Assembly (NCBI RefSeq): GCF_000189255.1
Contig: NZ_AEVS01000045.1
Location: 1-64,000 of the forward strand
Direction of reading: 5' to 3'
Length of the DNA: 64,000 bases
From: Vibrio brasiliensis LMG 20546
Lineage (GTDB): Bacteria > Pseudomonadota > Gammaproteobacteria > Enterobacterales > Vibrionaceae
Within the stretch, counting starts at the first letter, position 1; every line of letters begins with the position of its first letter. Positions 1 to 8,093 of this stretch are shown here, in pieces. The notes under the pieces are model-generated. The model saw nothing but the letters and a program-made list of their open reading frames with translations, was not told where the DNA came from and ran no database searches. The translations under genes were made by a program, and so were the position numbers.

Positions 1-200
1 TTGCTACTTTGTTGTAGATCGAACCAGATCATCTGGTTGTTATTATTACGATATATATCTTCAACTACTGCCGGATATTGCAGTAATCGGTGCAACTGAC
101 TATCACTTTCAAGCCAGCCTATCTGATTGAAATAAGGGGCAGAAATAGCCACTGAAGGTGTCAGACACAACAGTAACAACCAGTAAGTCCATCTTCTCAT
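1..200 (-). CDS. Probable L,D-transpeptidase (YcbB/LdtD-like), N-terminal fragment
   Basis: The first 66 codons of a minus-strand gene whose remainder lies outside the window. The ATG at 200-198 is preceded by a GGATGAG ribosome binding site. The product begins MRRWTYWLLLLCLTPSVAIS, a typical signal peptide, followed by a mature start resembling the N-terminus of YcbB-type murein L,D-transpeptidases (an 'NNQMIWFD' stretch like the 'xPIWFD' of that family). Such enzymes act in the periplasm and make 3-3 peptidoglycan cross-links or attach proteins. No catalytic residue is within the window, so the family call is an inference from a short N-terminus. A perfect 9-bp hairpin sits directly upstream of its ribosome binding site. 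Confidence 0.45.
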   Translation of the reverse strand, partial: MRRWTYWLLLLCLTPSVAISAPYFNQIGWLESDSQLHRLLQYPAVVEDIYRNNNNQMIWFDLQQSS

Positions 201-210
201 TGTCTCATCC

Positions 211-239
211 CTGCCATACGTTTATTTAAAGTATGGCAG
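211..239 (-). promoter_or_regulatory. Perfect 9-bp inverted repeat in leader of the putative L,D-transpeptidase gene
   Basis: CTGCCATAC (211-219) and GTATGGCAG (231-239) are perfectly complementary around an 11-nt AT-rich loop. The repeat ends about 1 nt before the GGATGAG ribosome binding site of the gene starting at 200. No T-tract follows on the minus strand, so a simple terminator is unlikely. It could be an operator or an mRNA hairpin controlling ribosome access. Confidence 0.5.
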
Positions 240-302
240 AGATGAAGCAGCTCGGTATGACTTGTTTTTAAGACTGATGTCGGTGTCTAATTTTTTACGC
301 AA

Positions 303-1382
303 CTAGTTGCCAATTTTTGCCCAGTGGTTATCCCACTGCACGCCCGATTGTGCGACCTGCTTGTTGCCGGGCTGTGATTGGCTGACGACTCCCCCACTTC
401 CTGAGCTTACTTTAAACTGGCTTCCTTCCACCACGACACCCGACGCATCAGGAAGTGGTGCCAGTTCGACCAATTTACCACTCTGTTTTGACCAGATGCC
501 ATAACAGTTGCCTCTTGGTGAAGTCGCTAGAATCCACTCATTAGTCGCGGCAATACTGGCAATGTAGTGGTTAAAACGTGCCCACTGTTCTGGTTCCGCT
601 GTGAGTTGTATCAAATCGCCACCAGCCTTATGCATTGCCAGTAGTGATGGGTACTCATCCGGTTCCCCGCGATACTGCTGTCCACAAAGCACGGTATCCG
701 CTCCATCATGGGCGAGGTGTCGAATACTGAGTTTATGATCCGCCAGTCCCACTTGCTCTGTCAGTTCTCCGTTACTATTGAGATAACTTAAGCTTGGTGT
801 CATGGAATCCAGATTGAGCGGTTGACGCCCATTGGTATGGACGCCACCTACACCGATAACCAAAGAATCATCGGGCATCACGATCACTTCGTGTGGGCCT
901 AAACCAAATCCGGTGAACTCTGCCACTTTGTCGTAGCCCGCGACAACATCATAGACACCAATGATGCCGCGGCTCGTTCCACGTTCTCCTTCAGTGGCAA
1001 ATAGCCACTGCCCATCGTTAGAGAAGACACCGTGCCCATAGTAATGACGGTTACTGTCTGCCGGTCTCAGTTTGATTGACTCCCCGGTCTGGAAATCGAA
1101 CACCTGGAAATAGGTCCCTGGACGGCGGCCAAAAGCAACGGCATGCTGCAATCGCGCAGATGACGCTACACCATGTCCTCTGGCAGGAAGCGGTATCGTT
1201 CGAATGGGCATCCCGTACTGGTCAGCAACAACGGCATTAAAGCGGTCACGCCCTGAAATAGAACAACCAATCAATGCTGGCTGCATTGGAGCTTTCGTCG
1301 TAGACACACATCCAACGAGAGGATAAGCCGCACCTAACAGTGCCGCTTTTAGCAACGAGCGTCTCGTATTATCAGTCACCAT
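303..1382 (-). CDS. DUF1513 family lipoprotein
   Basis: A 359-aa protein. The N-terminus has twin arginines (NTRRSLLKAALLG) followed by a hydrophobic stretch and a lipobox ending LVGC, so it is probably a Tat-exported lipoprotein. The body matches the DUF1513 family: beta-propeller-like repeats with motifs such as GHGVFSNDGQWLFATE and GPHEVIVMPDDSLVIGVGG. It starts inside the end of the imelysin lipoprotein gene (11-nt overlap), so the two are probably translationally coupled. It is the last gene of an iron-linked cluster (imelysin, di-heme oxidoreductase, imelysin, DUF1513). The molecular role is unknown; a periplasmic accessory role in iron handling is inferred from context. Confidence 0.85.
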   Translation of the reverse strand: MVTDNTRRSLLKAALLGAAYPLVGCVSTTKAPMQPALIGCSISGRDRFNAVVADQYGMPIRTIPLPARGHGVASSARLQHAVAFGRRPGTYFQVFDFQTGESIKLRPADSNRHYYGHGVFSNDGQWLFATEGERGTSRGIIGVYDVVAGYDKVAEFTGFGLGPHEVIVMPDDSLVIGVGGVHTNGRQPLNLDSMTPSLSYLNSNGELTEQVGLADHKLSIRHLAHDGADTVLCGQQYRGEPDEYPSLLAMHKAGGDLIQLTAEPEQWARFNHYIASIAATNEWILATSPRGNCYGIWSKQSGKLVELAPLPDASGVVVEGSQFKVSSGSGGVVSQSQPGNKQVAQSGVQWDNHWAKIGN

Positions 1383-2403
1383 CTGTTGCGTTAAATCCTA
1401 TTATTACGCCAAGTTCAATCGCAACCTCTTCATGGATGAGATACTTCAGTTGTTCTAACTTGTTGTATTGAGAGTAAGCATTGCGGTAACCCTGCTTAGT
1501 TTGCAACATATCGAACAAGCTAGCGCCTTTAGGCCAGGTTTCTATCGTCATTGCAAACTGGTTAGCAATGCGGTCTGCCAAAGCCGCTTTATCCGCATCA
1601 CGTAATATCGCATCCAGTCCCTTGCCTTGAGCAAAGTAGAGTTTTTCCATTGCTACAATATTGGCGTAGAGGTTTTGCATTGAGGTTTCAGAGCGCCAGG
1701 ACTCTGAGAAATATGGTCGTGGTTTACCAAAATTTGCTAAAGGACGAGTCATTTTCTTCATGCTGTATTCGAGCTGATTTGACAGCAAAGCAATATACTC
1801 AGATTCCCACTGCTGCTCTGTCAGCTCAACCCAGGGGTTTTTCGCCCAGGCATCAGCAATCTTGCCCGCATTAACGGCAAGATTTTCTCCGATAGCCGTT
1901 GCGGTCTGGCAAGTTTGTGGATTGCCAGTTAAGTCCGATGCCGGGTCAAACAGTAACCACTCAACCGAGCCTAGCCCTTGCACTGTCACACTCTGCAGCG
2001 CAATAGCTTGTTGTGACCAGGCTTGTGGCTGCTTAATCAAACTGCTCATCTTACGGCCAGTAGTGTTCTTCTTATCTGGCCAGAATTGTACGTTCCAACT
2101 TTGGGCTAATGCCGCTTCGGGACCACGCTCCTGACCTTGCAACGCCATCCAGCTAAGCATGGTTTGATTCCATTGAGATTTAACCGCATCAAGGTTTGAT
2201 GTCGACTGGCAATAATTCTCGATAACCGTGGTCAGATTGTCGGCTTGCGTTTTGAAAGCCTGAGCTGACATAAACTCAACTTGATAAACGCCCTGACTGA
2301 AATGTCTGGTCTGTTCTGGTTTGGCAACATCGTTACCCGTACTCTGACAACCGAGTAAGGAGATAGCCATTGCTGATGCTAAAACAAGCTTGTTGTAGTT
2401 CAT
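1372..2403 (-). CDS. Imelysin family lipoprotein
   Basis: A 343-aa protein starting MNYNKLVLASAMAISLLGCQS, a lipoprotein signal with lipobox LLGC. The rest is helical and belongs to the imelysin (peptidase M75/EfeO-related) family, in which a GxHxxE motif is characteristic. Here the corresponding segment reads GLGSVEWLLFD, so the His is replaced by Gly while the Glu is kept; metal binding or activity may differ from the paralogue at 3930-5192, which has an intact GYHAIE. It lies 9 nt downstream of the di-heme oxidoreductase gene and overlaps the DUF1513 gene, so it is part of one operon. The imelysin family is linked to iron uptake; its exact substrate is not known. Confidence 0.85.
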   Translation of the reverse strand: MNYNKLVLASAMAISLLGCQSTGNDVAKPEQTRHFSQGVYQVEFMSAQAFKTQADNLTTVIENYCQSTSNLDAVKSQWNQTMLSWMALQGQERGPEAALAQSWNVQFWPDKKNTTGRKMSSLIKQPQAWSQQAIALQSVTVQGLGSVEWLLFDPASDLTGNPQTCQTATAIGENLAVNAGKIADAWAKNPWVELTEQQWESEYIALLSNQLEYSMKKMTRPLANFGKPRPYFSESWRSETSMQNLYANIVAMEKLYFAQGKGLDAILRDADKAALADRIANQFAMTIETWPKGASLFDMLQTKQGYRNAYSQYNKLEQLKYLIHEEVAIELGVIIGFNATDGD

Positions 2404-2412
2404 GAATAAATC

Positions 2413-3807
2413 CTATAGCGAGTTAAGAAATGCAATCAGTGCATCACGTTCTTTCTGGTTGAACTTCAATACCTTCTGCTTTGCCATCTCCGCTTCTCCA
2501 CCATGCCATAACACCGCTTCCATTAAGTTACGCGCGCGTCCATCGTGAAGGAAGTAAGTATGACCATTGACCTCTTCGGTATAACCTATACCCCATAGAG
2601 GCTGCGTTCGCCACTCTTGTCCGTTAGCCAGATATTCTGGACGATTGTCAGCCAGACCCGGTCCCATGTCGTGTAGCAGCATATCTGTGTATGGGTGAAT
2701 GGTTTGATTCGAGAGTGCTGGAAGGTCTTCACGAACGGCCGTTTTGACATTAGTTTTGTGACAGCTTTCGCACCCTGCTTTAGCAAACAGTTGCTGACCT
2801 AATTTTACTTCTGGCAGATCCACATTACGGCGCACCGGAACAGCTAAATGCTGAGAATAGAATTCAACAAAATTGAGAATATTGTCACTGACTTCTGGCG
2901 AACCACCATTTGGCAGATCACGACAAATGGTTTGCTTCGAAGTACAGTTTTCATTCGGAAACAGATTACTTGTCAGACCTACGTCACCATTGAAAGCTGC
3001 GGCATTTTGCTGCATTAAATTTGGTTGCCCGGCTTTCCAGCCAAATCGGCCGATTGCAAAATCATTGCTACGCACATCCCAAACCAGATTGATCTTACCC
3101 GAAATACCGTCGCCGTTTTTATCCTGTTCGTCGGCCCATGCTTTAAGTGTCTGGTCTGGAATGCTTTCAAGCAGGCCAAGTCCTATCATAGGTGGAGCCA
3201 CACGCGCAGACATCTGTGTTTGCGGGTGCATTTCACCGTAACCGAGCTGAGTAATGGACAAGTTCGGTTTACGCAGCGATACCTGAGTTCCATCAGCGAA
3301 TGTCACCGGAATCTCATGATAGGTAATTTCAATTTTACCCTCAGCAACCTGATCTTGAAGGGCAAAGTCTTGTAGCTGACCGCCGTATGTCGGCTCTGGA
3401 ATGACGCCATCTTTGATGTAGGCTTTTTTCTGTTCAGGAGTCATCGCCGGAATGCTCAAACGAACTAGCATGGATACAGCATGTAAATCGTCTGCTTCTG
3501 GTGGGTGACCACGGCCATCTTTAATATGACAGTTCTGGCAGCCGTTGGTATTAAACAGTGGTCCAAGTCCATCACGCGCATCGGTTGACGCAGGCGCTTG
3601 CACCCAAGGGTTACGGAAAAAACTGTTACCTACACTGAAATCCAAACGTTTTGACATAGGTAAGTTACCCGCAGGAAGCGAGAACGCATTTGGTCCTTCT
3701 TTATTGACGGACGTTCCTCCTCCGGACGTTACATCATAGGCAAAGGTTGGGCTGGAGGTGCTCAGCATTAATACACTGGCTAGGACAGTTTTCATGTACA
3801 ACTTCAT
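2413..3807 (-). CDS. Di-heme oxidoreductase family protein (DUF1111, 'thiol oxidoreductase')
   Basis: A protein of about 464 aa, exported (MKLYMKTVLASVLMLSTSSPTFA signal peptide) and carrying two CxxCH heme c motifs: GCQNCH about 90 residues from the start and GCESCH about 350 residues in. This fits the DUF1111 family of periplasmic di-heme proteins found beside imelysin genes. The start was placed at the ATG at 3807, not at an in-frame TTG at 3831, because the ATG begins the signal peptide and has a GAGAG element 8 nt upstream. It follows irpA after a terminator-like hairpin, so it may be transcribed by read-through from the Fur-like promoter. Substrate unknown. Confidence 0.85.
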   Translation of the reverse strand: MKLYMKTVLASVLMLSTSSPTFAYDVTSGGGTSVNKEGPNAFSLPAGNLPMSKRLDFSVGNSFFRNPWVQAPASTDARDGLGPLFNTNGCQNCHIKDGRGHPPEADDLHAVSMLVRLSIPAMTPEQKKAYIKDGVIPEPTYGGQLQDFALQDQVAEGKIEITYHEIPVTFADGTQVSLRKPNLSITQLGYGEMHPQTQMSARVAPPMIGLGLLESIPDQTLKAWADEQDKNGDGISGKINLVWDVRSNDFAIGRFGWKAGQPNLMQQNAAAFNGDVGLTSNLFPNENCTSKQTICRDLPNGGSPEVSDNILNFVEFYSQHLAVPVRRNVDLPEVKLGQQLFAKAGCESCHKTNVKTAVREDLPALSNQTIHPYTDMLLHDMGPGLADNRPEYLANGQEWRTQPLWGIGYTEEVNGHTYFLHDGRARNLMEAVLWHGGEAEMAKQKVLKFNQKERDALIAFLNSL

Positions 3808-3875
3808 TCTAACGGCTCTCGTAACGGGCAATATCCGTACATTTTAAATGGGAATAATTCTCAAAAAGACAACTA

Positions 3876-3910
3876 CTAAAAAACGGCAAAAGGGCTCTAA
3901 TGAGCCCTTT
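3876..3910 (-). terminator. Terminator-like hairpin after irpA
   Basis: AAAGGGCTC (3889-3897) pairs with GAGCCCTTT (3902-3910) around a 4-nt loop. On the minus strand the stem is followed by TGCCG and then TTTTTT. It lies between irpA and the di-heme oxidoreductase gene and could set a stepped-down level for the downstream genes. Confidence 0.75.
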
Positions 3911-3929
3911 GGTTTTATTTAGCCAGAGA

Positions 3930-5192
3930 TTAAAACTCGTGGTCTGCGGTATCTGGGTTCAGACTAGTGATACCAACAATTTTCGCTGCACGTTCAATCT
4001 GAGCAGTTTGAGCAACAAGTGACATGATAGTGTCGTTAACCAGCGCGTTACCCTGAGTGTTACCTGCAGCAATCAGCTGATCGAAGAACTGGTTGTTCTT
4101 CTCTGCTGAAGTCACAAGCTGACCAACTTGAGAACGAGTTACGTCGAACTGTTTCTGAATTTCTTTCGCTGCCTGCTTGTCTTTCTGTGCTACAAGATCA
4201 TTGATGCTTGGGCCAGAAAGTAGCGAGCCATCTTCACGCTTGTACAGGCCAGTGTAGACGTTGTAAATACCTTGCTCGTTGTAGTAGTGAGAGTTGTGCG
4301 TGTTGTCTGAGAAACAGTCGTGCTCATCTTCAGTTGAATTTGCTTCAAGAGCAACTTTCATACGCTCACCAGCAAGCTCGCCCAAAGATAGTGAACCCAT
4401 ACCGAATAGCATTTTACGCAGGCCGTTATCCGCAGAGTCGTTTAGTAGTTCTTCACGGTAGTTACCTTTTACGTCAGCAGACCACTGCTTTTCCATCCAT
4501 TCCAGATCTTGAACCAGTAGCTCAGCGGCAGCTTTAAGGAAGTCACCACGACGGTCACAGTTCCCATTAGTACACGCTTCACCGACAACAAAGTCAGTGT
4601 ATGCACGAGCACCTGCACCAGCGTTAGTGCCGTTTAGGTCTTGACCCCACAGTAGGAATTCGATCGCATGGTAGCCAGAAGCTACGTTCGCTTCAGAGCC
4701 GCCAACTTCGTTTAGATCCGCAATAAGCTCAGGAGTGATCTTTGCAACATCTAGCGTTGATGCGCCAATAGTTAGCTTTGTGTTTGCAACGATGTTTGCA
4801 TTTGCACCTTCGTTACCCAGTTCATATTGATAATCTGACGAAACGTAGTCGATAAGACCTTCATCTAGTGGCCAGGCATTTAGCTGACCTTCCCAATCGT
4901 CAACAATCGCGTTACCAAAACGGAATACTTCAGACTGTTGGTAAGGTACGCGAGAAGCAAGCCAAACTTGTTTCACTTGCTGGAATTTGTCGGCAGTTGG
5001 GTTAGCCAGGAAAGACTCGATTGACTGGTCAAGTGCTTTAGCTGTTGTAAGAGAATCCGCAAATACAGCGTGAGCTACGTCTGCGTAGTGCTCAACAACT
5101 TGTTCTTTGGTTACGTTCGCAGCGAATACTGAGCCACTTGCAAGCAGTAGCGATGCCGCTACAGACTGAGCTAATAGAGATTTTACATTCAT
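3930..5192 (-). CDS. irpA: Imelysin family protein IrpA (iron-regulated)
   Basis: A 420-aa periplasmic protein with signal peptide (MNVKSLLAQSVAASLLLASG, cleavage after VFA). It is a full-length IrpA/imelysin protein: the GxHxxE motif reads GYHAIEFLLWGQD near residue 172, and the helical-bundle core has WPLDEGLIDYV. Members are iron-regulated in several bacteria and thought to bind or deliver iron at the cell envelope; a peptidase activity once proposed for the family is not established. A Fur-like site lies 47-61 bp upstream of the start, and the gene heads the iron cluster that continues to 303. Its own terminator follows directly. Identification is firm; biochemical role is open. Confidence 0.9.
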   Translation of the reverse strand: MNVKSLLAQSVAASLLLASGSVFAANVTKEQVVEHYADVAHAVFADSLTTAKALDQSIESFLANPTADKFQQVKQVWLASRVPYQQSEVFRFGNAIVDDWEGQLNAWPLDEGLIDYVSSDYQYELGNEGANANIVANTKLTIGASTLDVAKITPELIADLNEVGGSEANVASGYHAIEFLLWGQDLNGTNAGAGARAYTDFVVGEACTNGNCDRRGDFLKAAAELLVQDLEWMEKQWSADVKGNYREELLNDSADNGLRKMLFGMGSLSLGELAGERMKVALEANSTEDEHDCFSDNTHNSHYYNEQGIYNVYTGLYKREDGSLLSGPSINDLVAQKDKQAAKEIQKQFDVTRSQVGQLVTSAEKNNQFFDQLIAAGNTQGNALVNDTIMSLVAQTAQIERAAKIVGITSLNPDTADHEF

Positions 5193-5238
5193 TTGAAAAG
5201 CATCCTTGTTGAGCTTAATAATTATTCTTCATTGGTAG

Positions 5239-5253
5239 TGCTAATTATTCTCA
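5239..5253 (-). promoter_or_regulatory. Fur box-like operator upstream of irpA
   Basis: Read on the minus strand the site is TGAGAATAATTAGCA, which matches the 7-1-7 Fur consensus TGATAATnATTATCA at all but two positions. A second overlapping AT-rich GAATAATTATT element lies just downstream (about 5218-5234). This predicts repression of irpA by Fur with ferrous iron. The site is read by eye; binding is not shown. Confidence 0.7.
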
Positions 5254-5311
5254 TTTGCACTATTAGATGCGAATAATACAAAGTTACAATTTATTTGCAA
5301 GCCTCAAACAA

Positions 5312-5338
5312 AAAAAGCCTCACGAAAGTGAGGCTTTT
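5312..5338 (-). terminator. Terminator of ribA
   Basis: AAGCCTCAC (5315-5323) pairs with GTGAGGCTT (5328-5336) around a GAAA/TTTC loop. On the minus strand it is followed by TTTTTTTG, a good rho-independent terminator 25 nt beyond the ribA stop. Confidence 0.85.
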
Positions 5339-5361
5339 ATCAACATAAATGAATCAAAGGA

Positions 5362-6009
5362 TTACAGATCGAGATTATGCTTCCCGTGTGACCTTTTCGC
5401 TTTCAGGTACCCTTCATTACCTTCTTTCACATGGGCAGAGGTATTGACAACCTGTTCGATCTCAATGCCATAACTTTTAAGATCATTAACTTTTTTAGGG
5501 TTGTTGGTTACTAGGCGAATTTTCTTAATACCCAAGGCTTCAAGCATCTGAGCTGCTTCTGTAAAGTCACGCAGATCATCGCCAAAACCAAGATGATTGT
5601 TGGCTTCGTAGGTGTTCATCCCTTCACTTTGCAATTTATAGGCGTCAATCTTGTTATATAGACCAATTCCTCGCCCTTCTTGTCTAAGATAGAGGATAAT
5701 TCCGCCTGATTCACCCATACGATTAATCGTCTCATCAAGCTGCTCACCACAGTCACAGCGTGATGAATGGAATACATCACCTGTCAGACACTCTGAATGC
5801 ATGCGTACCAGTGGCGATTGTTGGGTTTGATCAGCATGCTTGAAGATCACCGCAACATGCTCTTTTTCGGTTTTCAATCCATGGAAAGAAAGAAGTTCTG
5901 CATCGATACTGCTGTTAGCACCGACTTTGAAGTCGACTCTGGCTCTTACTTCCGCCATATTTTTACTCACTTGGGTTTCAATATATTCTAATTCTGTCGC
6001 TGCATTCAT
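5362..6009 (-). CDS. ribA: GTP cyclohydrolase II
   Basis: A 215-aa cytosolic enzyme that converts GTP to 2,5-diamino-6-ribosylamino-pyrimidinone 5'-phosphate, the first committed step of riboflavin synthesis. The zinc-binding cysteines are present (C74, C85 and C87 in [18 protein letters not shown]), as are the RQEGRGIGL active-site loop and the NNPKKV guanine-binding region. It is about 17 residues longer at the N-terminus than the usual length; the start at 6009 was kept because GGAG lies 8 nt upstream, but an internal Met18 would give the standard size. A perfect palindrome occupies the probable promoter. No FMN riboswitch is visible here. Confidence 0.95.
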   Translation of the reverse strand: MNAATELEYIETQVSKNMAEVRARVDFKVGANSSIDAELLSFHGLKTEKEHVAVIFKHADQTQQSPLVRMHSECLTGDVFHSSRCDCGEQLDETINRMGESGGIILYLRQEGRGIGLYNKIDAYKLQSEGMNTYEANNHLGFGDDLRDFTEAAQMLEALGIKKIRLVTNNPKKVNDLKSYGIEIEQVVNTSAHVKEGNEGYLKAKRSHGKHNLDL

Positions 6010-6073
6010 CTTAAATGCTCCGCTTGAAGGTAACTATGGGGACTCTTACTTGATAATTCAATGATTAGATCAC

Positions 6074-6094
6074 AATTGTTATAATATAACAATT
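6074..6094. promoter_or_regulatory. Perfect 21-bp palindrome in the ribA promoter region
   Basis: Two perfect 10-bp arms, AATTGTTATA and TATAACAATT, flank one central base. The site lies 65-85 bp upstream of the ribA start and overlaps -10-like sequence (TATTAT on the minus strand). A dimeric repressor operator is plausible, but the regulator is unknown. Confidence 0.5.
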
Positions 6095-6110
6095 TATGTT
6101 GAAGGCAATA

Positions 6111-6141
6111 AAAAACCTCGACGACCGAAAATCGCGAGGTT
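6111..6141 (-). terminator. Terminator of the 55-aa ORF
   Basis: AACCTCG (6114-6120) pairs with CGAGGTT (6135-6141), with an inner CGA/TCG pair. On the minus strand it is followed by TTTTTATT. It separates the small gene at 6181-6348 from ribA. Confidence 0.7.
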
Positions 6142-6180
6142 ACTTATATTCAATGGTATGACTACAATGACAAAGCCGGT

Positions 6181-6348
6181 TTAGTCTTGCTGATTTTTCC
6201 ACACAGACAGTTCAATCCAACAAGCTTCTAACTCTCTTAGTTCTTCATCGGTGAGAAGAGATAACGTTGGCTTGGATTGTGGTAGCGCATAAGCTTGAAT
6301 TGCGCTTATGTGAGCATAAAAATCTTCACGTAATTTAGATATGTTCAT
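6181..6348 (-). CDS. Small hypothetical protein, 55 aa
   Basis: A complete small reading frame from ATG at 6348 to TAA at 6181. The product starts MNISKLREDFYAHISAIQAY and contains LTDEELRELEACWIELSVW, an acidic helical stretch; no signal peptide or membrane segment is visible. It has its own downstream terminator (6111-6141), which supports it being a real transcription unit. The ribosome binding site is weak (AGTGACC). I do not recognise the family. Its place beside ribA suggests nothing specific about function. Confidence 0.55.
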   Translation of the reverse strand: MNISKLREDFYAHISAIQAYALPQSKPTLSLLTDEELRELEACWIELSVWKNQQD

Positions 6349-6534
6349 GGTCACTGCTTTTCCCTAAGACTATGTGGTTTGTAGAAACTACTCATTGAAT
6401 TAATTTGTCTAAAAAATGATACCAAATTACCAAATCCACGCAAAATATAGGTTAATTATTGGGACATTAATCACATTAAAATATTGATCTAACTCTTTAC
6501 TTTTCCGAGACTTATTGGATCCAAAAAAGATCCT

Positions 6535-7494
6535 TTAGAACAGCTCAACATCATCATCGGGGTTACTGTTTCGATTAGCATAATCCCCTTCATAACAGCA
6601 TATCTGATTACGTCCGTTCTCTTTAGCGTTATATAGAGCACTGTCGGCATGATCCAGTATGGTCGGCAGATATTCATTCCGGGTAATACCACACACGCCA
6701 CAGCTAAAGGTCAAGTTCGCTACCTGAGGGAAGCGAAATGACTCAATGTGACGACGGAAACTATCCAGACGGTTATAGCAAGCCTGCTTGTCTTGTTGAG
6801 GCAATAAGACGACAAACTCTTCTCCACCAAAGCGGAACAACTGCTCCTGGTCGGTAAAGAAGTTCTGCATCTGCTGAGCAAATAGCAATAACACTTCATC
6901 ACCGATCATGTGTCCATAGGTATCGTTGATCGCTTTAAAGTGGTCCAGATCAATGATCGCAACCCAGGCATTGATCTCATCTTGAGGCCGATGCACGACT
7001 TCGAAACAGTAGCTCAAACGTTCTTCAAGAGTTTTTCGATTCAGAAGCCCAGTCAGCTTGTCTCGTTCGCTCTCGTGCAAAATGATCAGGTAATTGCGAT
7101 ATATTTTTGCCAGGCCATGGATTAAAAGATCATATTTGTCGGGTCGACGCGAAAGCGTAACAACTAATTCCGCCGAACTATCGTCACAAATAGGTATCGG
7201 GTAAGTACAGATGTATTCTCTGGGGCCAACTTGTTGACTGGTAACAGTAGCAGTTTGGTGATCATGACTTTCGAATTCTTTGACAGGTAAGTCATATACC
7301 CATTCATATTCATCATTTTGAGCATCTTTCGATACTTTAGCCACGACCATCGAGGTAGTGCTGATATAGTGAGTCAGCTCGACGGACTTAATCGGCATCA
7401 TTTCAACTAAAGTAGCAACAAGACAATGACCAAGTGACACTGAGTTACGCTGTCCCGTGATTTCAACAATCGAACGTATAATCTTATCTTCCAT
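6535..7494 (-). CDS. GGDEF domain diguanylate cyclase
   Basis: A 319-aa protein without membrane segments. The N-terminal 150 residues look like a cytosolic sensor domain (GAF-like by pattern, not certain). The C-terminal GGDEF domain begins near RDKLTGLLNRKTLEERL and carries an intact active-site motif, RFGGEEFVVLLP, so it should make cyclic di-GMP from two GTP. The four residues at the usual autoinhibitory I-site are TDQE instead of RxxD, so product inhibition there is unlikely. It stands alone, minus strand, between the 55-aa ORF and the tyrR operon. Signal sensed is unknown. Confidence 0.9.
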   Translation of the reverse strand: MEDKIIRSIVEITGQRNSVSLGHCLVATLVEMMPIKSVELTHYISTTSMVVAKVSKDAQNDEYEWVYDLPVKEFESHDHQTATVTSQQVGPREYICTYPIPICDDSSAELVVTLSRRPDKYDLLIHGLAKIYRNYLIILHESERDKLTGLLNRKTLEERLSYCFEVVHRPQDEINAWVAIIDLDHFKAINDTYGHMIGDEVLLLFAQQMQNFFTDQEQLFRFGGEEFVVLLPQQDKQACYNRLDSFRRHIESFRFPQVANLTFSCGVCGITRNEYLPTILDHADSALYNAKENGRNQICCYEGDYANRNSNPDDDVELF

Positions 7495-7570
7495 CGTCAG
7501 GCCCTAACTCCCGTACTCCCATCTAGGTTTGAGTATAGACCTGATAAATCACAATGTGATACTTGTTGCA

Positions 7571-7596
7571 CAAAAAAGAGCAGCCATTGGCTGCTC
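7571..7596 (-). terminator. Terminator of the tyrR-rimJ-HD-DUF2947 operon
   Basis: GAGCAGCC (7578-7585) pairs with GGCTGCTC (7589-7596) with a 3-nt loop; the minus strand continues TTTTTTG. It lies 5 nt past the stop of the DUF2947-like gene. Confidence 0.85.
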
Positions 7597-7600
7597 CTCG

Positions 7601-8074
7601 TTATTTCCTCAACCCCATCTTAACGGAGCCATTTGTATCAAACCAAAGCGCTTCGCCGCGACGGCGACCAATCAGAATCGGTCCATCATCGTAGAACAGG
7701 AAGTTCTTCCAATGTTTTTTGAAGACTGACCATTTGGTTTCGATCACGTTGTACTTCTCGTAGCAAAAGTAGACGGTGACATCATCTTGCCAGTCGATAA
7801 ACTGAGCGACTTCCTCAGGCAGAGACTCATCATCCGATTCCCATGCCGCCATCCAGTCAACAGACTCTTTCCAGTTTGACTCTTTCATTGGCCAATCGCC
7901 AGAGCTCAAACGTTCTGCATCCGGGCTTTGCGCACTGATGTTCTCTTTCCACAACTGCGAAGCACGTGCTTGCGTCATAGGTTTAATCGCGTCTAAGTCA
8001 GCCTGTGGAACTGGCATAGATTGATGAGTAAAAATCCATTTTCTTTGGTATTCGTCCAAAGGTAGGTATGACAT
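7601..8074 (-). CDS. DUF2947-like hypothetical protein
   Basis: A 157-aa soluble protein, MSYLPLDEYQRKWIFTHQSM at the start, rich in Trp and acidic residues (SLPEEVAQFIDWQDDVTVYFCYEKYNVIETKW). The length and motifs fit the DUF2947 family, known mainly from Vibrio and relatives, with no assigned function; I give this name from memory of the family pattern. It is the last gene of a tight minus-strand operon behind tyrR, a GNAT acetyltransferase and an HD hydrolase, 19 nt after the HD gene, and is followed at once by a strong terminator. Confidence 0.7.
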   Translation of the reverse strand: MSYLPLDEYQRKWIFTHQSMPVPQADLDAIKPMTQARASQLWKENISAQSPDAERLSSGDWPMKESNWKESVDWMAAWESDDESLPEEVAQFIDWQDDVTVYFCYEKYNVIETKWSVFKKHWKNFLFYDDGPILIGRRRGEALWFDTNGSVKMGLRK

Positions 8075-8093
8075 TAAAATTCCTCTTAAAGCA

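Noticed and set aside
5900-6110. FMN riboswitch for ribA
   Set aside because: No conserved RFN-element segments; the leader holds only a palindrome.
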